This document shows positions 15,521 to 23,364 of a DNA stretch of 64,000 nucleotides, one piece after another. The notes below the pieces were generated by a model, which did not search any database, was not told the origin of the DNA, and was given only the letters and a program-made list of their open reading frames with translations. The position numbers were made by a program, and so were the translations under genes. Each line of letters opens with the position of its first letter. The stretch's first letter is position 1. Source of the stretch: Marifrigoribacter sp965178585 (GTDB lineage Bacteria > Bacteroidota > Bacteroidia > Flavobacteriales > Flavobacteriaceae); assembly GCA_965178585.1 (NCBI GenBank), contig OZ238267.1, positions 434,001-498,000 on the forward strand. The letters are read 5' to 3'.

Positions 15521-16105
15521 TTAATTAAATAATAATTGAATGTTGGTAGTAAAAAGTTTTACAGCAATAGCTAAAAGAACTACTCCAAATATTTTCCTGA
15601 TAATGATTATTCCATTTTTACCAATTATACGTTGAAGCTTACCAGAAGTTTTTAAAACGATATAAATAAATATAATATTAATTATTATGGCAATAATAAT
15701 GTTCTGGATGTCGTATTCTGCTCTAAGTGAAAGAACTGTAGTTAAGGTACCTGGACCTGCCAATAATGGAAATGCTAATGGGAAAACAGATGCTAATTTT
15801 GGATTACTATCTTCATCTTCTTTAAACAATGTAATTCCTAATATCATTTCTAAAGCTAAAAAGAATAAGATAAGCGAACCCGCAACTGCAAATTCATTTA
15901 CATTAATACCTATTAAGCTTAATATTTGTTTTCCAACAAAAAGAAAGGCAATCATTAAAACTGCAGCAATAACAGATGCCATTTCAGATTGAATATGTCC
16001 CGCTTTTTCACGTAATGAAATAATAATAGGAAGGCTTCCTACAATATCTATAACCGCAAACAAAATCATTGTTGCTGTTAATATTTCTTTAAAATTAAAA
16101 TCCAT
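15521..16105 (-). CDS. MarC family integral membrane protein
   Basis: 194 residues with six hydrophobic helices. Family landmarks: an N-terminal helix with VIDIVGSLPIIISL (the conserved D-x-x-G/N-x-x-P region), AGSLILFFLALEMILG, and FPLAFPLLAGPGTLTTVL. The family function is unsettled; the old link to multiple antibiotic resistance in E. coli was not upheld. The gene is divergent from the DUF3109 gene and leads the 65-residue membrane protein gene by 8 bases. A TAATTTTG box at 16127-16134 on the minus strand is its likely -7 element. Confidence 0.88.
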   Translation of the reverse strand: MDFNFKEILTATMILFAVIDIVGSLPIIISLREKAGHIQSEMASVIAAVLMIAFLFVGKQILSLIGINVNEFAVAGSLILFFLALEMILGITLFKEDEDSNPKLASVFPLAFPLLAGPGTLTTVLSLRAEYDIQNIIIAIIINIIFIYIVLKTSGKLQRIIGKNGIIIIRKIFGVVLLAIAVKLFTTNIQLLFN

Positions 16106-16126
16106 TGTTTTTAGTTTTTAATGTGG

Positions 16127-16134
16127 CAAAATTA
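16127..16134 (-). promoter_or_regulatory. -7 promoter element of the marC-like gene
   Basis: Minus strand TAATTTTG, exact match to TAnnTTTG, 21 bases upstream of the start codon. No -33 TTG at the usual distance. Confidence 0.5.
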
Positions 16135-16158
16135 GGTATAATACCATGATAATTGTAT

Positions 16159-16166
16159 TATTTTTG
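16159..16166 (+). promoter_or_regulatory. -7 promoter element of the DUF3109 gene, almost touching the start codon
   Basis: TATTTTTG followed by CCAA and then ATG at 16171. If the box is used, the transcript begins about 2 bases before the start codon. This also rules out the TTG start at 16153, which lies upstream of the box. Confidence 0.55.
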
Positions 16167-16170
16167 CCAA

Positions 16171-16734
16171 ATGTTTCAATTAGGAAAAACCATCGTATCG
16201 GAAGATATCATCGAAAAGGAATTTGTTTGTAACCTTGGCGCTTGCAAGGGTGCTTGTTGTGTAGAGGGTGAAGCAGGAGCTCCTGTAACTAAGGAAGAAG
16301 TTGATATACTTAAAGAAATTTTCCCAAAAGTTAAACCATATTTACGTCCAGAAGGGATTAAAGCTATTGAAGAACAAGGCACGCATATTGTTACCGATCT
16401 TTCTGAATTAGAAACTCCTTTGGTTAATGGTAAAGAATGTGCATATGTTACTTTTTCTGAAAATGGTACTGCTGGTTGTGGAATAGAAGATGCTTATAAC
16501 GATGGGAAAGTTGATTTTAAAAAACCAATTTCTTGTCATTTATATCCTGTAAGGGTTCAAGATTATAGTGAATTTGCTGCGGTTAATTACCATAAATGGC
16601 CAATTTGTAATGATGCTTGTTCACTTGGACAAGAATTAAAAGTTCCTGTTTATAAATTTGTAAAAGAAGCGCTAATTAGAAAATTTGGGGAAAATTGGTA
16701 TTTAGAGTTAGAAAAAATTGCTTCAGATTTTTAA
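16171..16734 (+). CDS. DUF3109 family cysteine-rich protein
   Basis: 187 residues from ATG 16171 (MFQLGKTIVSEDIIEKEF). Cysteines are arranged CNLGACKGACC near 22-32, with later ones in GKECAY, AGCGIED, PISCHLYPVRV and WPICNDACSLG. This CxxxCxxxCC plus CHLYP pattern is that of DUF3109, related to the YkgJ-type zinc or iron-sulfur binding families. No enzymatic role is established. The gene is divergent from marC and appears to have its own promoter with almost no leader. A TTG start 18 bases upstream is open but overlaps the promoter box. Confidence 0.88.
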   Translation: MFQLGKTIVSEDIIEKEFVCNLGACKGACCVEGEAGAPVTKEEVDILKEIFPKVKPYLRPEGIKAIEEQGTHIVTDLSELETPLVNGKECAYVTFSENGTAGCGIEDAYNDGKVDFKKPISCHLYPVRVQDYSEFAAVNYHKWPICNDACSLGQELKVPVYKFVKEALIRKFGENWYLELEKIASDF

Positions 16735-17124
16735 AACCATTTTTTCTCTTTTTTTTCATCTTGAAATTAATTTTTAGCGGCTATATTTTTAAAAAGACAA
16801 AAAATTCAAGTTTATTTTTGTTAAAAAATTGTCTCTAAATTTTACTGTTATTTTACCTCTAAACTATTGTAAAAATAGCTCCTCTGAGGGTTATCAACTA
16901 CAAAATTACAGTTTGTTTATAAAAACATTTGCAAATTATAAATACCTGATAATCAGTACAAAATAATTATTATTTAACAAATAATTAATAATCCAAAAAA
17001 AAGTGTGTGTTGAAAACTTTGTTGAAAACCTAAAAAATATTTTTCTCAAACAAGCCATAAAAATTTCCATATTTGTTAACACACAAAAAAGTGTGACTAT
17101 TATAATTTTTTAAGCAAACGGAAT
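16735..17124 (+). other. Long AT-rich region upstream of nrdB, probable ribonucleotide reductase control region
   Basis: No gene. A TATTTTTG box at 16813-16820 would give a leader of about 300 bases; no better box is seen close to nrdB. Near the gene are repeated GTGTG/CACAC elements: AGTGTGTGTTG (about 17000-17010), GTTAACACAC (17077-17086) and CACACAAAAAAGTGTG (17081-17096), which is a palindrome. Also present are two GTTGAAAAC motifs. These could be sites for NrdR or DnaA-like regulators, but neither consensus is matched well. Confidence 0.35.
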
Positions 17125-18108
17125 ATGAGTGTAGTTGAGCCAATTTTAGAAGAAAATAAAGACAGATTTGTGATTTTCCCAATCCAACATCATGATTTAT
17201 GGGATTGGTATAAAAAACAAGAAGCTAGTATTTGGACTGCTGAAGAAATTGACTTGCATCAAGATATTATTGATTGGAAAGAAAAACTGAATGACGATGA
17301 GCGTTATTTCATCAAACATATTCTTGCATTTTTTGCAGCTTCAGATGGAATTGTAAATGAAAACTTAGCAGAAAACTTTGTTTCTGAAGTTCAATATACA
17401 GAAGCAAAATTCTTTTATGGATTTCAAATCATGATGGAGAATATCCACTCTGAAGTATATTCTTTATTAATTGATACTTATGTGAGTGATGATAAAGAAA
17501 AAGATGAACTTTTTAGAGCAATTGAGGTTTTTCCAGCGATTAAGGAAAAAGCAGAATGGGCTTTAAGATGGATTGATAGTCCGAGTTTTGCAGAACGATT
17601 AATTGCTTTTGCTGCCGTAGAAGGTATTTTCTTCTCAGGAAGTTTTTGCTCAATCTTTTGGTTAAAGAAAAGAGGGTTATTGCCAGGTTTAACATTTTCT
17701 AATGAGTTAATTTCTCGTGATGAAGGATTGCATTGTGATTTCGCTGTACACTTACACAATAATCACATTGTAAATAAAGTTCCTAAAGAACGTATTAGAG
17801 GGATTTTAATAGATGCTTTAGATATAGAACGTGTGTTTATTACTGAGTCACTTCCAGTTAGTTTAATTGGAATGAATGCTAAATTAATGACACAATACTT
17901 AGAATTTGTTACCGACAGACTGTTGGTCGAATTCGGATGTGAAAAAGAATATAACACGAAAAATCCATTCGATTTTATGGATATGATATCCCTTCAAGGA
18001 AAGACTAATTTCTTTGAAAAGCGTGTTTCAGAATACCAAAAAGCTGGTGTTGCTAATGCCGGTAAAGACGAAGATTCAGGTAAAATAAGTTTCGACGCAG
18101 ATTTTTAA
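17125..18108 (+). CDS. nrdB: Ribonucleoside-diphosphate reductase, beta (radical) subunit
   Basis: 327 residues, class I. It carries the di-iron/tyrosyl radical that the alpha subunit needs. Metal ligands are visible in order: Asp in FFAASDGIV, Glu and His in MMENIHSEVYSLL, Glu in FAAVEGIFFSG, Glu and His in SRDEGLHCDF. The tyrosine in HSEVYSLL is in the position of the radical tyrosine. The C-terminal tail (GKISFDADF) is the peptide that docks to the alpha subunit. nrdA follows 118 bases later on the same strand, with two hairpins in the gap. Confidence 0.96.
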   Translation: MSVVEPILEENKDRFVIFPIQHHDLWDWYKKQEASIWTAEEIDLHQDIIDWKEKLNDDERYFIKHILAFFAASDGIVNENLAENFVSEVQYTEAKFFYGFQIMMENIHSEVYSLLIDTYVSDDKEKDELFRAIEVFPAIKEKAEWALRWIDSPSFAERLIAFAAVEGIFFSGSFCSIFWLKKRGLLPGLTFSNELISRDEGLHCDFAVHLHNNHIVNKVPKERIRGILIDALDIERVFITESLPVSLIGMNAKLMTQYLEFVTDRLLVEFGCEKEYNTKNPFDFMDMISLQGKTNFFEKRVSEYQKAGVANAGKDEDSGKISFDADF

Positions 18109-18112
18109 AATT

Positions 18113-18141
18113 TCCGCTTTCCCCCCAAGGGGCGGATTTTT
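18113..18141 (+). terminator. Possible attenuator hairpin between nrdB and nrdA
   Basis: TCCG...CCCC (18113-18126) pairs with GGGGCGGA (18129-18136) with a bulge, followed by TTTTT. It begins 5 bases after the nrdB stop and looks like a partial terminator that could lower nrdA relative to nrdB. Confidence 0.4.
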
Positions 18142-18178
18142 AAAATAAACTAATACCTACATATTAACTGTAGATAAT

Positions 18179-18198
18179 GGGTAAAGGATTCTTTACCC
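18179..18198 (+). promoter_or_regulatory. Perfect hairpin upstream of nrdA
   Basis: GGGTAAAG-GATT-CTTTACCC: 8-bp perfect stem with a 4-base loop, 28 bases before the nrdA ATG. No T run follows, so it is more likely an RNA stability or processing element, or a protein site, than a terminator. Confidence 0.45.
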
Positions 18199-18226
18199 CA
18201 AAACTAATTATTAAAAAAAGAACCAA

Positions 18227-20653
18227 ATGGATGTAATTAAAAGAGATGGCCGAAAAGAACCTATTATGTTCGACAAGATTACGGCAAGAGTACGTAAATT
18301 GTGCTATGGTTTAAACGAAATCGTAGACCCTGTAAAAATATCCATGAGGGTAATTGAAGGGCTTTATGACGGGGTGACTACCAGTGAGTTAGATAATTTA
18401 GCGGCAGAAACTGCAGCGACATTAACCACTTCACATCCAGATTATGCTCGACTAGCAGCAAGAATTTCAGTATCAAATCTTCATAAAAACACGAAGAAAA
18501 CTTTTTCTGAAGTAATGAAAGATTTATACGAATATGTAAATCCTCGTACCGGAAAAAAAGCACCACTTTTAAGTGATGAAGTTTATAAAGTAATTAAAGA
18601 TAATTCAGACGAGTTAGACTCTACAATTATTTATAATCGTGATTTTGGCTATGATTATTTTGGGTTTAAAACCTTAGAGCGTTCTTATTTATTAAAGTTA
18701 AATGGAAACATTGTTGAACGGCCACAACATATGTTAATGAGAGTTTCATTAGGAATCCATTTAAACGATTTAGCTGCTGCAAAAGAAACTTATGAGTTAA
18801 TGTCTAAACGTTTCTTTACTCACGCAACACCAACCTTATTTAATAGTGGTACTCCAAAACCACAAATGTCATCTTGTTTCTTATTAACGATGAAAGACGA
18901 CAGTATTGATGGAATTTACGACACTTTAAAGCAGACCGCAAAAATTTCACAATCAGCAGGTGGAATAGGTTTGTCTATTCATAATATTAGAGCAACTGGA
19001 TCCTATATTTCTGGAACTAATGGAACTTCAAATGGGATAGTTCCAATGCTTCAAGTATATAACGATACGGCTCGTTATGTAGATCAAGGTGGGGGAAAAC
19101 GTAAAGGATCTTTCGCAATTTATTTAGAGCCTTGGCATGCAGATATTTTTGAATTCTTAGATTTAAAAAAGAATCACGGTAAAGAAGAAATGCGTGCACG
19201 TGATTTATTTTACGCAATGTGGATTCCAGATTTATTCATGAAAAGAGTTCAGGAAGATGGTAATTGGACTTTAATGTGCCCTAATGAATGTCCTGATTTA
19301 TGCGATACTCATGGAGATGATTTTGACGCTCTTTATTTAGCTTATGAAGCAAAAGATAAAGGAAGAAAAACAATCAAAGCAAGAGTTCTTTGGGAAAAAA
19401 TATTAGAGTCTCAAATTGAAACAGGAACTCCTTATATGTTGTATAAAGATGCAGCAAATAGAAAAAGTAATCAAAAGAATTTAGGTACGATTCGTTCATC
19501 AAACCTATGTACTGAAATTATGGAATATACTTCTCCAGGAGAAGTTGCGGTTTGTAATTTAGCCTCTATTGCTTTACCAATGTTTGTTAAGAATGGAGAG
19601 TTTGACCATAAGGAACTATTTAGAGTAACCAAACGGGTTACAAAAAACTTAAACAAAGTAATCGATCGTAATTACTACCCAGTAATTGAAGCAGAATATT
19701 CAAACTTTAAGCACCGCCCAATTGGTTTAGGTATTCAAGGGTTAGCTGATGCATTTATTATGCTACGTATGCCTTTTACAAGTGATGAAGCTAAGAAGTT
19801 AAATCAAGAAATTTTTGAAACGCTTTACTTTGCTGCAGTTACAGCATCTATGGAAGAAGCTAAAGAAGACGGACCTTACGAAACTTATAAAGGATCTCCA
19901 ATCTCTGAAGGAGAATTCCAACACAATATGTGGGGAATTAAAGATGATGAATTAAGTGGACGATGGGATTGGGCTAAATTGCGTAAAAGTGTACAAAAGC
20001 ACGGTGTTCGTAATTCGTTATTAGTTGCACCAATGCCTACAGCATCAACTTCCCAAATATTAGGAAATAATGAAGCTTTTGAGCCGTATACTTCAAATAT
20101 TTATACTCGTAGAGTTCTTTCAGGAGAATTTATTGTAGTTAATAAGCATTTATTAGAAGACTTAGTAAACTTAGGGCTTTGGAATGATGATTTAAAAGAA
20201 GAAATCATGAGAGCTAACGGTTCTGTTCAAGGTGTAGATATCCCTCAAGATTTAAAAGAATTATATAAAACGGTTTGGGAATTAAGTATGAAAGATATTA
20301 TCGATATGTCTCGCCATAGAGGGTATTTTATTGATCAATCTCAATCCTTGAACCTGTTTATGGAAAATGCAAATATGGCAAAACTTACCTCTATGCATTT
20401 TTACGCTTGGAAGAGTGGCTTAAAAACAGGAATGTATTATTTACGTACGAAGAGTGCAGTTGATGCTATAAAGTTCACATTAAAAAAAGAAGTTAAAAAG
20501 GAAGAGCCTATAGTTGCAGTTAATGAGGCAAAAGTGGAATCTCTTACTAATGCAGTTTCAGATAAACCTATGAGTCCAGAAGAATTTAGAGAAATGTTGA
20601 ATAAATCTCAAAATGGAGGACCAGATGACGATTGTTTAATGTGTGGATCTTAA
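18227..20653 (+). CDS. nrdA: Ribonucleoside-diphosphate reductase, alpha (catalytic) subunit
   Basis: 808 residues, class I. It reduces NDPs to dNDPs. An N-terminal ATP-cone (1-90, VIKRDGRKEPIMFDKITARV) gives allosteric activity control. Active-site elements: SSCFLLTMKDDS (redox Cys), NLCTEI (thiyl-radical Cys and Glu), GEVAVCNLASIALP (partner Cys), and the C-terminal shuttle pair CLMC at 803-806. Radical-transfer tyrosines lie in the C-terminal third. The gene follows nrdB after a 118-base spacer with two hairpins, and its stop is followed by a strong terminator. Confidence 0.97.
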   Translation: MDVIKRDGRKEPIMFDKITARVRKLCYGLNEIVDPVKISMRVIEGLYDGVTTSELDNLAAETAATLTTSHPDYARLAARISVSNLHKNTKKTFSEVMKDLYEYVNPRTGKKAPLLSDEVYKVIKDNSDELDSTIIYNRDFGYDYFGFKTLERSYLLKLNGNIVERPQHMLMRVSLGIHLNDLAAAKETYELMSKRFFTHATPTLFNSGTPKPQMSSCFLLTMKDDSIDGIYDTLKQTAKISQSAGGIGLSIHNIRATGSYISGTNGTSNGIVPMLQVYNDTARYVDQGGGKRKGSFAIYLEPWHADIFEFLDLKKNHGKEEMRARDLFYAMWIPDLFMKRVQEDGNWTLMCPNECPDLCDTHGDDFDALYLAYEAKDKGRKTIKARVLWEKILESQIETGTPYMLYKDAANRKSNQKNLGTIRSSNLCTEIMEYTSPGEVAVCNLASIALPMFVKNGEFDHKELFRVTKRVTKNLNKVIDRNYYPVIEAEYSNFKHRPIGLGIQGLADAFIMLRMPFTSDEAKKLNQEIFETLYFAAVTASMEEAKEDGPYETYKGSPISEGEFQHNMWGIKDDELSGRWDWAKLRKSVQKHGVRNSLLVAPMPTASTSQILGNNEAFEPYTSNIYTRRVLSGEFIVVNKHLLEDLVNLGLWNDDLKEEIMRANGSVQGVDIPQDLKELYKTVWELSMKDIIDMSRHRGYFIDQSQSLNLFMENANMAKLTSMHFYAWKSGLKTGMYYLRTKSAVDAIKFTLKKEVKKEEPIVAVNEAKVESLTNAVSDKPMSPEEFREMLNKSQNGGPDDDCLMCGS

Positions 20654-20711
20654 TTAGATTTTAATAAGTTAACTCTTATTTTTTATTGTAATTATTAAAA
20701 GTGTTATTAAA

Positions 20712-20741
20712 AAAAAAGGAAGGCGAAAGCCTTCTTTTTTT
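20712..20741 (+). terminator. Intrinsic terminator after nrdA
   Basis: GAAGGC (20719-20724) GAAA GCCTTC (20729-20734) followed by seven T. A run of A precedes it, so it would work in both directions. Confidence 0.85.
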
Positions 20742-20770
20742 ATGACTGTTTTTTATAAATCAGTTTAATA

Positions 20771-20810
20771 ATTTACATTATATTTACGTTTACTTAACAT
20801 TAAATTTACA
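20771..20810 (+). promoter_or_regulatory. Four Pho-box-like sub-boxes at 11-bp steps before the Na/Pi cotransporter gene
   Basis: ATTTACA (20771), ATTTACG (20782), CTTAACA (20793) and ATTTACA (20804), each start exactly 11 bp after the last, separated by 4 AT-rich bases. PhoB boxes in other bacteria are 7-mers repeated at 11 bp. The array runs to 3 bases before the GTG start. A weak -7 match TAAATTTA (20801-20808) inside it would give a 2-base leader. Confidence 0.6.
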
Positions 20811-20812
20811 TT

Positions 20813-22558
20813 GTGAATTACGGTTTTACGGATTTTTTACAGCTTTTTGGTTCATTAGGACTGTTTTTATTTGGAATGAAAGTGATGAGTGATGCACTCA
20901 TGAGTTTAGCAGGAGATAAGATGAGAAATATCCTTGCTAAAATGACTTCCAATAGGTTTTTGGGAATTCTTACAGGTTTTTTTATAACATCAGTAATTCA
21001 ATCATCTTCCGCTACTACATTAATGGTGGTAAGCTTTTCAAACGCATCGTTACTAACACTTACGGAGTCTATTAGTGTAATTATGGGAGCTAATATTGGT
21101 ACTACCATTACGGCTTGGTTGATTACTATATTAGGGTTTAAAGTTAGTATGAGTACCATTGCACTTCCTTTAGTTGGTTTTGGTTTTGCATTTACTTTTT
21201 CAAAAAAGGAGAATTTTAAAAATTGGGGGCTTTTTATAATTGGTTTTGCAGTACTATTTATTGGCCTACAATTTCTAAAAGATGCTGTCCCCGATATCAA
21301 ACAAAACCCAGAAGTATTAGAGTTTCTGTCTCGTTATACAGATCTAGGCTTTTTATCTGTTTTACTCTTTTTATTTATAGGTACTTTACTTACTGTTATT
21401 ATTCAATCTTCCAGTGCTACAATGGCATTGACTTTAATCATGACTGCACAAGGGTGGATTCCTTTTGAATTGGCTGCAGCGATGGTTTTAGGTGAAAATA
21501 TTGGGACTACTATTACAGCTAACTTAGCAGCTATCGTTGCTAATTTCCGTGCTAAACGAACCGCTAGAGCCCACTTAGTGTTTAATTTAATTGGTGTTGT
21601 TTGGGTACTGATATTTTTCTATCCATTCTTGAAATTTGTAAGTTGGGTTGCAATGAAATTTGGTTCAGACTCTCCTTATTTAAGTGCTGCTGCAATTCCA
21701 GTTGCGATATCATTATTTCATACCATATTTAATATTACCAATACATTTTTACTTGTGTGGTTTATTGGGCCAATAGCAAAATTTGTTAAGAGATTAGTAC
21801 CTGAAAAAATTGCTCCTGAAAAAGCTATTGACGAACCTAAATTTTTAACGAATGATGTTTTAAAATACCCAGAAACGGCTATAGCATCCTTAGTAAAAGA
21901 ATCTAAATATTTATATAAAAATGCAATTTTTGAAATTGTATCCCATGCTATGAATATTCATAGAGAAGATATTGTTTCTGACCTTAAACCCAAAAAGGTG
22001 GTATCTAAATCGAAAGAAGATTTTAATACCGATGTAGAGGATCTTTACTATCGTAAGGTTAAAAATATATATGGTGAAATAATTCACTTTGCAACCAAAG
22101 TACAGAGTACCTTAAAATTAACGGAACAACAGAATGAACATGTTTCAGAAATAAAAGTTGCAAATCGTAAAATGGTCGAAACTGTTAGAGATGTTAAAGA
22201 GATTGGTAAAAATGTATCCACTTATTTGGAATCTGACAATAAACACGTAAAAAAAGAGTACAATAAATTCAGGAAAAAAATCGTAAAAGTATTACGTGTA
22301 ATATATTTGTTTAGAACAGAAGAGGATAAGGAGATGTATCATGAAAAACTTATTGAATTAAAAAAAGAAGCTAAAAATGCAATTTATAAAAGCAATACTG
22401 ATATTAATAAACTAATAAGAAAAGATCTTATTACTCCTAAAATGGCATCGTCGTTAGTAAATGATAATGATAATATTAACGATATGATAAAAAACCTGAT
22501 TTCAACTGCTGAGCTATTATATGCTGAAAAGGACCCAATACTTGAAAATGACGAGTAA
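20813..22558 (+). CDS. Na+/phosphate cotransporter family protein with PhoU-like tail
   Basis: 581 residues from a GTG start; a stop lies in frame just upstream, so no earlier start is possible. Two inverted Na/Pi repeats carry the signature QSSSATT plus GANIGTT (about 63-100) and QSSSATMAL plus GENIGTT (about 199-230). Together they make the sodium-coupled phosphate path in the inner membrane. From about residue 340 the protein is soluble and helical with many Lys/Glu, the PhoU-like part seen in bacterial NptA/YjbB relatives. Pho-box-like repeats stand immediately upstream, agreeing with phosphate uptake. Phosphate import is the likely direction, but some family members export. Confidence 0.93.
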   Translation: MNYGFTDFLQLFGSLGLFLFGMKVMSDALMSLAGDKMRNILAKMTSNRFLGILTGFFITSVIQSSSATTLMVVSFSNASLLTLTESISVIMGANIGTTITAWLITILGFKVSMSTIALPLVGFGFAFTFSKKENFKNWGLFIIGFAVLFIGLQFLKDAVPDIKQNPEVLEFLSRYTDLGFLSVLLFLFIGTLLTVIIQSSSATMALTLIMTAQGWIPFELAAAMVLGENIGTTITANLAAIVANFRAKRTARAHLVFNLIGVVWVLIFFYPFLKFVSWVAMKFGSDSPYLSAAAIPVAISLFHTIFNITNTFLLVWFIGPIAKFVKRLVPEKIAPEKAIDEPKFLTNDVLKYPETAIASLVKESKYLYKNAIFEIVSHAMNIHREDIVSDLKPKKVVSKSKEDFNTDVEDLYYRKVKNIYGEIIHFATKVQSTLKLTEQQNEHVSEIKVANRKMVETVRDVKEIGKNVSTYLESDNKHVKKEYNKFRKKIVKVLRVIYLFRTEEDKEMYHEKLIELKKEAKNAIYKSNTDINKLIRKDLITPKMASSLVNDNDNINDMIKNLISTAELLYAEKDPILENDE

Positions 22559-22562
22559 TCTT

Positions 22563-23270
22563 TTATTTTAAAATATCGGTGCCTAATAATTTGTTTTCTT
22601 TATTAGTATACCATGCCCGATTTTTAGGCATAATGATATCATTAATTGTTTTTTCTTCCGAAAGTAAAATGTATTCTCCATCATTTTTAGACTCATCATG
22701 GAAAAACTGATAAATTTCCATAGCATAAGTTTTTGGGTTAAAATAAAAGTACCATACGTCTTTTCCGACTCCTTCTTCGTAGTTAACTTTTAAAACCAAA
22801 TACTCTTTACCTTTAAATTTTTTACGATCCACTTTCTCATTAATTATAGTTCCAGGATTTTTTAATTTCATAGGCAATCCATACAAGTAGGTATAATAAT
22901 CCTTATACATAGTTGCTCTTTCACAACTTAGTCTATTGTCTTTTGCAATTTCTTCTGAAAAATCTGATTTTCCATTATAAAGAATTTTGCAATCATCTTT
23001 ATCTAAAATAAACTCGGTTGTATTATTTTCCTTTGTTGCCTTAGAGTAAAAGTATTCGTTTGGAAGATTGATAATAATCTCACTTTCCCTACTCGATTTA
23101 TCTGGAATTTCCATAGTGATTTGTAGTTCCCCATTGAATGATTCCCAATTATTATTAGGGTCATGATATTTTATGGTATTCAATAATAATTCACTTCCTG
23201 TAATTTCTTGGCTAAAAGAATTAAAAGGATAAATAAAAAAAAGACCGATAAAAATAAAAGTAAATTTCAT
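22563..23270 (-). CDS. DUF6503 family secreted protein
   Basis: 235 residues with a signal peptide (MKFTFIFIGLFFIYPFNSFSQ). The body fits the DUF6503 group common in Flavobacteriia: GSELLLNTIKYHDPNNNWESFNG at the start, LSCERATMYKDYYTYLYGLPMKL in the middle, and DVWYFYFNPKTYAMEIYQFFHDESKNDGEYI near the end. The fold resembles outer-membrane lipoprotein sorting or LolA-like sheets in its strand pattern, but no function is known. It is convergent with the Na/Pi cotransporter (4 bases between stops) and has no obvious regulatory repeats. Confidence 0.8.
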   Translation of the reverse strand: MKFTFIFIGLFFIYPFNSFSQEITGSELLLNTIKYHDPNNNWESFNGELQITMEIPDKSSRESEIIINLPNEYFYSKATKENNTTEFILDKDDCKILYNGKSDFSEEIAKDNRLSCERATMYKDYYTYLYGLPMKLKNPGTIINEKVDRKKFKGKEYLVLKVNYEEGVGKDVWYFYFNPKTYAMEIYQFFHDESKNDGEYILLSEEKTINDIIMPKNRAWYTNKENKLLGTDILK

Positions 23271-23315
23271 AACTAAGATTTAGATTCCGAATTTAAAACA
23301 AAAGGGTTTAAAAAC

Positions 23316-23352
23316 AAAAAGCCCCACAATATTAACATTGTGAGGCTTTTTT
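23316..23352 (-). terminator. Intrinsic terminator after the PiT gene
   Basis: AAAAAGCCCCACAAT (23316-23330) pairs with ATTGTGAGGCTTTTTT (23337-23352) with one internal mismatch; T runs on both sides. It lies 12 bases past the PiT stop. Confidence 0.85.
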
Positions 23353-23364
23353 AGTTTTGGTTAG

